DNA of 6,104 bases from Candidatus Woesearchaeota archaeon (GTDB taxonomy: Archaea; Nanobdellota; Nanobdellia; Woesearchaeales; UBA10200), in NCBI GenBank assembly GCA_018302185.1, contig JAGVZX010000061.1, forward strand, positions 1-6,104, in the 5' to 3' direction. Position numbers and translations under genes: made by a program. The notes under the pieces are model-generated. The model did not search any database. It saw only the letters and a list, made by a program, of their open reading frames with translations, and had not been told where the DNA came from. Below are positions 1-4,340 of this stretch, one piece after another. The stretch's first letter is position 1. The number at the start of each line of letters is the position of its first letter.

Positions 1-497
1 AGGATGATGATGACACGCAATATTTTCTTCAGCATGTTCTTTGCCTTGTTCTTGTCATCATCATCTTCAGCATCATTCTTTGCAGATTCAACCTGATCCT
101 TGACGCGGTTAAGCAAACCTTCTATATTTGAGATATATCCTTCACTTGCAGGCCCTGGAGTTATTGTAACCATATGAGGAATCTTGACAGTTGCCTGCGA
201 ACTTTTGATAAACCTAATTTTCATGTCTGCTTCAGAATCAACTTCAATCGTATATTTGCAAGGCTCTTTCTGCTGCTCTGCCTCAACGTCTGCAATCTTG
301 TAATTGCAGTCTTTATTTGTGCATATCAATGAAAATACGAATATCTTGCCGAAATAAGGAACTTCAACAGAATGCTCGCTTAAAGTAGCTGTCTTCTGCA
401 TACACATAGGGCAATGCTCTCCTGTGACAATATCTGGCTGAGAGCTTTGCTCTTCTGATCTCTTATCTGGTTTTTTTTGCTCGGTTTTTTTTGCCAT
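1..497 (-). CDS. ZPR1-type zinc finger protein, C-terminus cut off by the window edge
   Basis: Reading the minus strand from ATG at 497 gives 165 codons open to the window edge. The ZPR1 zinc-finger domain is recognisable. A first cysteine pair, CPMC (C29, C32), is followed by the hallmark VPYFGK (46-51), a second cysteine pair (C59, C64), a beta-rich stretch and the PGPASEGYISNIEGLL block (114-129) typical of the family. The first 22 residues are charged and low-complexity, and an acidic run (EDDDD) lies near residue 145. Eukaryotic ZPR1 binds and helps fold translation factor eEF1A; the archaeal role is not established, so only the family is claimed. The start is firm: an in-frame TAA lies 14 codons upstream with no other ATG, GTG or TTG between. 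A purine-rich AGAAGG sits just before the ATG. The second knuckle is C-x4-C rather than the usual C-x2-C. The gene has its own promoter and follows the zinc ribbon gene on the same strand. Confidence 0.88.
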   Translation of the reverse strand, partial: MAKKTEQKKPDKRSEEQSSQPDIVTGEHCPMCMQKTATLSEHSVEVPYFGKIFVFSLICTNKDCNYKIADVEAEQQKEPCKYTIEVDSEADMKIRFIKSSQATVKIPHMVTITPGPASEGYISNIEGLLNRVKDQVESAKNDAEDDDDKNKAKNMLKKILRVIII

Positions 498-582
498 GTC
501 CTTCTCTTCGCTCTTATCTTTGTTGTTTTCTAGAGATTATATCTTTTTGATCATTTACCCTGAAAATTATAAGTAAATATAC

Positions 583-604
583 CTATATATAGTTTGCGGT
601 TTTT
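583..604 (-). promoter_or_regulatory. Promoter of the ZPR1-type gene: TATA box with upstream AAAAACCGCA element
   Basis: On the minus strand the 10-mer AAAAACCGCA (604-595) is followed after 3 nt by TATATATA (591-584). The archaeal rule of about 25 bp from TATA centre to start puts transcription near 560, giving a leader of roughly 60 nt. A second AT-rich stretch (TTATAATTT, near 566-575) could act instead and give a shorter leader. The same 10-mer precedes the TATA box of the neighbouring zinc ribbon gene, so it may be a shared BRE or regulator site. Confidence 0.55.
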
Positions 605-624
605 AAAAAAGATAAGAGAGAATG

Positions 625-648
625 AAATAAATAAACAAAAAAATAAAT
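625..648 (-). terminator. T-rich terminator after the zinc ribbon gene
   Basis: Immediately downstream of the zinc ribbon stop codon the minus strand reads as a T-rich tract, with T7 followed by TTTATTTATTTC. Archaeal RNA polymerase terminates at such T tracts without needing a hairpin. It separates the zinc ribbon gene from the ZPR1 promoter, so the two genes are probably separate transcripts. Confidence 0.5.
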
Positions 649-659
649 CGTCAATTATT

Positions 660-899
660 TTAAAACGGTTTTTTCTTCCTATAACATTCTTTGCAGTAGA
701 CTGGCCTGCCTTCTTTAGGCTCGAAAGGTACTTGTGTAGCCTGCCCGCATTCTGAGCATTTTACATCATACATCTTCCTGTCTGCATATCCGCCGCCACC
801 GCCTCCGCCTGAGAAGTCACCGCTATAATTGCTGGTAAATCCTCTTGGAGAAAATCCGTCTTTCTTTCTCTCTTTTTTCATCCTATCTTTGTATCCCAT
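660..899 (-). CDS. Small glycine-rich CxxC-x17-CxxC zinc ribbon protein (79 aa)
   Basis: The C-terminal half is a compact zinc ribbon with C48, C51, C69 and C72, i.e. C-x2-C, exactly 17 residues, C-x2-C. The context MYDVKCSECG...VPFEPKEGRPVYCKECY matches the widespread short CxxC-x17-CxxC family found in DPANN archaea and candidate-phylum bacteria. The N-terminus is basic (residues 4-13), then a flexible linker with seven glycines (31-37); the C-terminal tail is basic (RKKKPF). A zinc ribbon flanked by basic arms and a Gly-rich linker suggests nucleic-acid binding, perhaps RNA, but no function is proven for the family. The start at 899 is supported by GGTGA seven bases upstream and a TATA box about 25 bp before that. 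There is no signal peptide or membrane segment. It stands divergently from the RNA candidate and alaS. Confidence 0.85.
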   Translation of the reverse strand: MGYKDRMKKERKKDGFSPRGFTSNYSGDFSGGGGGGGYADRKMYDVKCSECGQATQVPFEPKEGRPVYCKECYRKKKPF

Positions 900-906
900 A
901 TTATAT

Positions 907-911
907 TCACC
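907..911 (-). promoter_or_regulatory. Ribosome binding site GGTGA for the zinc ribbon gene
   Basis: GGTGA on the minus strand sits seven bases before the ATG at 899. It complements the UCACC of the archaeal 16S rRNA 3' end and fixes the start codon. It lies at or near the predicted 5' end of the transcript, so the leader would be only about 12-15 nt. Confidence 0.7.
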
Positions 912-931
912 AAAGCCTGAAAAATACTGAT

Positions 932-954
932 GATATATAAAAGATGCGGTTTTT
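932..954. promoter_or_regulatory. TATA box for the zinc ribbon gene, possibly bidirectional
   Basis: On the minus strand this reads AAAAACCGCA (954-945), then CTTTTATATATC, a good archaeal box A, about 25 bp before the predicted start near 911. On the plus strand the same bases read GATATATAAAAG, which would place a start around 961-965, at the left edge of the structured RNA candidate. One TATA element may therefore serve both directions. The minus-strand use is better supported, because it has a clear gene and ribosome binding site at the right distance. Confidence 0.55.
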
Positions 955-975
955 TTTTGTATATTTCGAAAAAAT

Positions 976-1107
976 ATATGTTGGCATCAATTGCGAGGCT
1001 CAAGCATACTTACTTTCATAAGAGTTCAGGGGGTTGTCCCTTGTCTTCGCGGGAGCTTGAACGATACAAGCGATTAACACTACGAGAGCCGAGCGATGTC
1101 AACATAT
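976..1107 (+). ncRNA. Candidate structured noncoding RNA of unknown family
   Basis: This island is about 49% GC (980-1103), while its flanks are about 18-26%. The ends pair: 976-988 with 1095-1107 (13 bp, one G-U at 984/1099). Then comes an AATT bulge (989-992), two G-C pairs (993-994 with 1093-1094), tandem G-A mismatches (995-996 with 1091-1092) and five more pairs (997-1001 with 1086-1090). Inside, 1024-1030 pairs with 1056-1062 (one G-U). A further 5-bp outer helix (965-969 with 1108-1112) is possible. The G-U and G-A positions hold only in a plus-strand transcript. A possible TATA box lies at 934-942 and a T6 run at 1133-1138. I found no hallmark of 5S, SRP, RNase P, tRNA, or C/D or H/ACA RNA. 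An overlapping 62-codon ORF (930-1118) uses CGG and CGA codons unlike its neighbours. The region could instead be a regulatory leader of alaS. Confidence 0.5.
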
Positions 1108-1130
1108 TCGAAGAATAATTTTCAAAATGC

Positions 1131-1138
1131 TATTTTTT
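1131..1138 (+). terminator. T-run terminator after the structured RNA candidate
   Basis: A TATTTTTT tract lies about 25 nt beyond the closing helix and just before the alaS promoter. As an archaeal T-tract terminator it would end the RNA near 1138 and keep it separate from alaS. A mirror T-run exists on the other strand (976-969), so it does not by itself settle the strand. Confidence 0.35.
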
Positions 1139-1141
1139 CAC

Positions 1142-1156
1142 AAAAGCTTTAAATTA
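1142..1156 (+). promoter_or_regulatory. TATA box of alaS, predicting a leaderless mRNA
   Basis: AAAAGC followed by TTTAAATTA (1148-1156) is an archaeal BRE/box A pair. Its centre is 27 bp before the alaS ATG, the distance expected between box A and the transcription start. The mRNA should therefore begin at or within a few bases of the start codon. No Shine-Dalgarno sequence is present, in agreement with this. Confidence 0.65.
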
Positions 1157-1178
1157 TAACAAATACTTTACCATTAAA

Positions 1179-3833
1179 ATGAAGCCAGACAAGGAAGTAA
1201 AAAAGGAATTCAAGGCGATTGCAAGCAAGAGCCCTGAGAAATATTATGCAGTTTCTGTATTGAAATCAGAAGGATTTGCAAGAAAGCAATGCAAATGCGG
1301 CACAATGTTTTGGAGCGTGAATGAAGACCAGAAGACTTGCGGAGATCCAAGTTGCAGTGGCGGTTTTAGGTTCATAGGAGACTCACCTGCAAAAGAAGAG
1401 CTTGATTATATCGAAGTTTGGCAGAAATTTGCTAAATTATTCACTAAATGGGGATACACGCCAATAAAAAGATACCCAGTTGTTGCCAGATGGAGAGATG
1501 ATACAGATTTTGTGCAAGCTTCTATCTATGATTTCCAGCCATACGTTGTTTCTGGTGAAGTAGAGCCACCAGCAAACCCATTGGTTGTCCCTCAATTTTC
1601 TTTGCGATTTAATGATATTGATAATGTCGGCATTACAGGCGCGCATTACACTGGATTTGTGATGATAGGCCAGCATGCTTTCATGCAGCCAAAAGATTGG
1701 GACCAAAAAAAATATTTTACTGACATCTATAATTGGTTAAGGCAGGGTATTGGATTAAAACAAGAAGAGATCACTTTCCATGAAGATGCATGGGCAGGCG
1801 GTGGTAATTTCGGTCCTTGCATGGAATATTTCTCTCGAGGATTAGAGCTTGGAAACCAAGTCTATATGATGTATGAGCAGACTCCTGCAGGCAATCAAGA
1901 ATTAAAGATTAAAGTCCTTGACATGGGGATGGGCCATGAAAGAAATGCATGGTTCACTAAAGCAACAAGCACAAGCTATGAGACAACTTTCCCGACAGTT
2001 GCAAAAAAATTATATGAAATCACCGGAGTTAAAGCTGATCCTGATCTGATGAAAAGATTCTTGCCATACTCCTCTTACTTGAATGTCGATGAAGTTGAGG
2101 ATATAGAGAAAGTCTGGGACTTTGTTGCAGAGAAAGTTGGAGAAGATACTGATGTATTGAAAAATAAGATATTACCGTTGGCTGCAATATATTCAATAGG
2201 CGAGCATACAAGAAGCTTATTGTTTGCTTTAAATGATGGTGCTCTTCCAAGCAATGTTGGCGGAGGGTATAATCTTCGTGTGATTTTGCGACGTGCGCTT
2301 AGTTTTATCGAGAAATATAACTGGCATATTGATTTGCCTAAAATTGCAGAGATGCATGCTGCTTACCTAAAGCCATTATTCCCTGAGCTTTCTGAGAATC
2401 TGAATGAAGTCACAGAGATCCTTGAAGTCGAAAAAAGCAAATATGCAAACACCAAGCAGAAATCGAGGCAGATAGTTGACAAGATATTTGCAGATGCAGA
2501 AGCTAAGAACCTTAAGGTTGAAAAGATAGTTGATGACAATAAATTGATCGAGCTCTATGACTCAAACGGAATCTCTCCAGAGCTTATCCGTGAGGAAGCA
2601 TCCAAATTAGGCAGCAGAATCAATGTGCCTGCTGACTTTTATGCAAAGGTTGCAAAATTGCATCAGGAAAGAAAGCAAGTTCAGGAGCATGAGACAGAAA
2701 AGAAGATACAGGTTGACTTGACTGGTGTTTCTGAGACAAAGGCTCTTTATTTTGATGATTACAAAACGACAACATTCCGCGCAAAGATAGTAAAAGTTAT
2801 AGGCAATTTTATTGCTTTGGACCAAACTTATTTCTATCCTACATCTGGAGGACAAGTGCATGATACAGGCAAAATTACAGATACAAAGAATAATTCAAAC
2901 AACGCAAAAGTAGTTGATGTGTTTAAACAAGGCAATGTAGTTGTGCATGCATTAGAAGATGAGAATGCAGCAAATAAATTCAAGGTAGGGCAAGAAATTA
3001 ATGGAGAGATAGATTCTGTGCGAAGAATCCAATTATCCCAGCACCATACTGCTACACACATAGTAAATTACGCTGCCAGAAAAGTGCTTGGCAACCATAT
3101 CAACCAAGCAGGAGCAAAGAAAACACCTGAGAAAGCGCATATTGACATTACTCATTACCAATCTTTGACAGAAAAAGAGCTTGAAGAGATAGAAAAGGAA
3201 GCAAATAAGATTGTCTCTCAAGCAATTGCAACAAAGCTTTCATTTTTCAAGCGCAATGACGCAGAAAAGAATTATGGAATGGCAATCTATCAGGGGGGAG
3301 CAGTGCCAGGCAATCTCTTAAGGATAGTTGAGATTCCTGGCGTTGATGTTGAATGCTGCGGTGGCACACATCTGCACAATACAAAAGAAGCAGGCAAAAT
3401 CGTGATTACTGGCTCAACTAAAATATCTGATGGCATTGTAAGGATCACATTTACTGCAGGTAATGCAAGCACAGCAATAGAAAGCAAAGATAAGAATATT
3501 GCAGATGAGATTGCAAAATTAGCTGGTATAAAATCTGCTGAACTCCCTGATTATGCATTGAAATTATTCGATGCATGGAAAAAATCTAAAAAGTTGCTGG
3601 ATAAATTAAAAGATGAAGCTTATCTTGCAAGAGTCAAATCTGGTGAGATAAAAGTCAATCTTTCAGAACTAGAGATTGCTAACTTAAAATCAGAAAAACT
3701 CGGTGTTGCAGATATATTGTTGCGAACTTCTGCTGTCTTAAAAACGCAGCCAGAGCATATCGGCAAGACGATTTCCAGATTCAAGAAAGAATTGGACGGA
3801 TGGAAAGGGGAGATAGAAGGGAAATTACACTGA
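1179..3833 (+). CDS. alaS: Alanyl-tRNA synthetase, archaeal type (AlaRS)
   Basis: AlaRS charges tRNA-Ala with alanine in the cytoplasm and removes mischarged serine or glycine. The 884 residues are close to the family's usual length of about 900. The N-terminal cysteines (C38, C40, C54, C59; QCKCGTMFW and CGDPSC) are a mark of archaeal AlaRS. The class II core follows: SLRFNDIDNVG (141-151), GPCMEYFSRGLELGNQVYM (212-230), LDMGMGHER (247-255) and GGGYNLRVILRRAL (361-374). The editing domain (about 510-760) has FYPTSGGQ (552-559) and the zinc quartet H623, H627 (HTATH), C727 and H731 (CGGTH), all intact. The last 125 residues are helical and hold a PExxxKTxxRF motif at the very end; a clear C-Ala globular domain is not visible. 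The ATG at 1179 is chosen because the protein family begins here and box A is 27 bp upstream. It is monocistronic, with terminator-like T-runs on both sides. Confidence 0.97.
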   Translation: MKPDKEVKKEFKAIASKSPEKYYAVSVLKSEGFARKQCKCGTMFWSVNEDQKTCGDPSCSGGFRFIGDSPAKEELDYIEVWQKFAKLFTKWGYTPIKRYPVVARWRDDTDFVQASIYDFQPYVVSGEVEPPANPLVVPQFSLRFNDIDNVGITGAHYTGFVMIGQHAFMQPKDWDQKKYFTDIYNWLRQGIGLKQEEITFHEDAWAGGGNFGPCMEYFSRGLELGNQVYMMYEQTPAGNQELKIKVLDMGMGHERNAWFTKATSTSYETTFPTVAKKLYEITGVKADPDLMKRFLPYSSYLNVDEVEDIEKVWDFVAEKVGEDTDVLKNKILPLAAIYSIGEHTRSLLFALNDGALPSNVGGGYNLRVILRRALSFIEKYNWHIDLPKIAEMHAAYLKPLFPELSENLNEVTEILEVEKSKYANTKQKSRQIVDKIFADAEAKNLKVEKIVDDNKLIELYDSNGISPELIREEASKLGSRINVPADFYAKVAKLHQERKQVQEHETEKKIQVDLTGVSETKALYFDDYKTTTFRAKIVKVIGNFIALDQTYFYPTSGGQVHDTGKITDTKNNSNNAKVVDVFKQGNVVVHALEDENAANKFKVGQEINGEIDSVRRIQLSQHHTATHIVNYAARKVLGNHINQAGAKKTPEKAHIDITHYQSLTEKELEEIEKEANKIVSQAIATKLSFFKRNDAEKNYGMAIYQGGAVPGNLLRIVEIPGVDVECCGGTHLHNTKEAGKIVITGSTKISDGIVRITFTAGNASTAIESKDKNIADEIAKLAGIKSAELPDYALKLFDAWKKSKKLLDKLKDEAYLARVKSGEIKVNLSELEIANLKSEKLGVADILLRTSAVLKTQPEHIGKTISRFKKELDGWKGEIEGKLH

Positions 3834-3850
3834 TTATTCTACCTAGTTAA

Positions 3851-3859
3851 TATTTTTTA
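3851..3859 (+). terminator. Terminator of alaS
   Basis: A TATTTTTTA tract begins 18 nt after the alaS stop codon, a position and composition typical of archaeal T-tract termination. The hairpin that starts at 3860 lies downstream of the T-run, so it is not a classical intrinsic hairpin-then-T arrangement. Confidence 0.5.
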
Positions 3860-3924
3860 GGTGACTACACTTTTCCAAGAATGTGGTCACCCATCTGCAA
3901 AAAACGCAAAAAATGTAGTCACCC
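3860..3924. repeat. Inverted repeat with two alternative right arms
   Basis: The left arm GGTGACTACA (3860-3869) is the exact reverse complement of TGTAGTCACC (3914-3923). It also pairs with TGTGGTCACC (3882-3891) with a single G-U position. The two right arms are direct repeats of each other (TGTGGTCACCC and TGTAGTCACCC), 32 bp apart. Each arm contains a GGTNACC-like core, as does the periodic array just to the right. The piece lies between convergent genes, so it is not in an obvious promoter. It could be protein-binding sites, a 3' end structure or remains of a repeat element. Confidence 0.7.
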
Positions 3925-3984
3925 AAATATGCAACTGGTAACCAAAAAGTTCAGACGGTAACATAAGTTACTGCTTGGTAACCA
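3917..3984. repeat. Array of four 20-bp-spaced GGTNACC-like units (iteron-like)
   Basis: Four cores begin exactly 20 bp apart: AGTCACC (3917), GGTAACC (3937), GGTAACA (3957) and GGTAACC (3977). Two sit in perfect odd palindromes, TGGTAACCA (3936-3944) and TTGGTAACCAA (3975-3985). The third is followed by AGTTACT, making GTAAC-ataa-GTTAC (3958-3971). The 20-bp step is close to two helical turns, so bound proteins would sit on nearly one face of the DNA. Bases after each core are less alike (AA-rich at first, then free). A separate small inverted repeat, TGAAC/GTTCA (4007-4011 with 4019-4023), lies further right. Function is unknown. Iterons or a multi-site operator are possible, but no promoter for a protein gene is adjacent. 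Confidence 0.6.
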
Positions 3985-4043
3985 AGACGATTATGTTTCA
4001 AAAATATGAACACACTGCGTTCAGAATTAATTAGGAGAAACTA

Positions 4044-4059
4044 GAAATAAAAAAGAAAA
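4044..4059 (-). terminator. Terminator of the tRNA-Leu gene
   Basis: Directly after the discriminator base the minus strand reads TTTTCTTTTTTATTTC, a T-rich tract typical of archaeal tRNA 3' ends. The CCA end is not encoded. Confidence 0.7.
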
Positions 4060-4091
4060 TGCGGGGGAAGGGATTTGAACCCTCGTATCCA

Positions 4092-4115
4092 TACCTCTGA
4101 GTTTTTAAGGCTCAT
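4092..4115 (-). other. tRNA intron 2, in the variable arm (24 nt)
   Basis: The minus strand shows a well-formed bulge-helix-bulge motif. The central helix CCTT (4121-4118) pairs with GAGG (4097-4094, one G-U). The bulges are AGA (4117-4115) and TAT (4093-4091), three bases each. The inner helix TGAG/CTCA (4114-4111 with 4101-4098) closes a 9-nt loop. Cutting after the second base of each bulge, as the archaeal endonuclease does, joins TTCCTTAG to TGGATAC and restores a normal variable arm. The outer helix is weak, so cleavage may depend on prior folding or on the first splice. Confidence 0.8.
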
Positions 4116-4129
4116 CTAAGGAACAGGAT

Positions 4130-4164
4130 ATCTTCCCATACTTGCGTATAGGTTCTATCATGGG
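4130..4164 (-). other. tRNA intron 1, canonical position 37/38 (35 nt)
   Basis: The intron lies one base 3' of the anticodon, the usual archaeal site. The anticodon loop CTT pairs with AAG at the intron's 3' end. The bulge AGC is cut after its second base, and the bulge ATA likewise. CCAT pairs with ATGG in the inner helix. The central helix has three Watson-Crick pairs plus an A-G, so it is slightly imperfect. An alternative hairpin, CCTATAC-GCAA-GTATGGG, with seven pairs and a GNRA loop, lies inside the intron and competes with the inner helix. Confidence 0.87.
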
Positions 4165-4241
4165 CTTAAGTCCTGCGCATTTGACCAGGCTCTGCCACCC
4201 CCGCATGATGCGTGTAGCAAATCTGAAACTGGATTAATATT

Positions 4242-4251
4242 GTTTAAATAC
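4242..4251 (-). promoter_or_regulatory. TATA box of the tRNA-Leu gene
   Basis: GTATTTAAAC on the minus strand, preceded by AGAAAA, is an archaeal BRE/box A pair. Its centre is about 42 bp before the mature 5' end, predicting a leader of roughly 15 nt to be removed by RNase P. The core is palindromic and could also be read on the plus strand, where no gene starts at the right distance. Confidence 0.6.
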
Positions 4252-4324
4252 TTTTCTCTTTAGCTATGGATTTATTCTTCAAAACCTAAAACCTTTTAAA
4301 TAAGCAGATAATTTTAAAAGAGAG

Positions 4325-4340
4325 AAATATTTATAATAAG
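4325..4340 (+). promoter_or_regulatory. Probable promoter of the Cdc48 gene
   Basis: GAGAAA followed by TATTTATAATAAG resembles the best archaeal BRE/TATA pairs and predicts a start near 4358 with a leader of about 45-50 nt. A second candidate, TAAATATAATAT (4364-4375), would start transcription near 4396 and leave a leader of about 10 nt. No Shine-Dalgarno sequence precedes the ATG, which favours the shorter leader. The rest of 4205-4405 shows other TATA-like AT-rich runs (e.g. 4292-4303) but no gene. Confidence 0.5.

Larger units (their letters stand above)
4060..4204 (-). tRNA. tRNA-Leu(UAA): tRNA-Leu (anticodon UAA) with two introns
   Basis: On the minus strand the acceptor arms GCGGGGG (4204-4198) and CCCCCGC (4067-4061) pair fully, and the discriminator is A73 (4060), as in leucine tRNAs. 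The D arm has GCA/TGC closing a loop with the GG pair; the anticodon arm is CAGGA-CTTAAGA-TCCTG with anticodon TAA; the T arm is GAGGG-TTCAAAT-CCCTT. Exons are 4204-4165, 4129-4116 and 4091-4060. Removing the two introns (35 and 24 nt) leaves 86 nt including A73 and a normal class II variable arm, TTCCTTAGTGGATAC (15 nt, stem TCC/GGA). Without removal of the second intron the variable region would be 39 nt. It decodes UUA and, by wobble, UUG. CCA must be added by the tRNA nucleotidyltransferase. Splicing would need the archaeal splicing endonuclease and RtcB ligase, which are not in this window. Confidence 0.95.

Noticed and set aside
989..1094. Classical K-turn in the RNA candidate
   Set aside because: The tandem G-A pairs are right, but the bulge next to them is not the required three bases and two G-C pairs intervene; a plain tandem G-A mismatch with an AATT bulge fits better.
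976..1107. 5S, SRP, RNase P, tRNA, C/D or H/ACA identity for the structured RNA
   Set aside because: None of the diagnostic sequences is present on either strand: no 5S loop C core, no SRP helix 8 GGAA/AGCAG motif, no RNase P GAGGAAAGUC, no complete tRNA T arm with acceptor, no C and D boxes, no ACA at the 3' end.
965..1112. Miniature transposon with terminal inverted repeats
   Set aside because: The ends are inverted, but no target-site duplication flanks them, no second copy is in the window, and the G-U and G-A positions fit an RNA fold better than a DNA repeat.
930..1118. 62-codon plus-strand ORF in the space before alaS
   Set aside because: It overlaps the RNA structure, uses CGG and CGA codons that neighbouring genes mostly avoid, has no ribosome site, and begins with residues from the T-run promoter region. 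A small protein from ATG 978 is not fully excluded.
1437..3487. Several minus-strand ORFs of 62-89 codons opposite alaS
   Set aside because: They are antisense to a full, conserved gene, show no domain signature and no ribosome site, and arise from its codon pattern.
3860..4023. CRISPR array
   Set aside because: Units are 20 bp with no spacer of usual length, the repeats are only 6-9 bp, and there are no cas genes.
4205..4226. C/D box small RNA (ATGATG followed by CTGA)
   Set aside because: Only one C-like and one D-like box occur, the C box is imperfect, there is no second pair, and the stretch overlaps the tRNA promoter leader.
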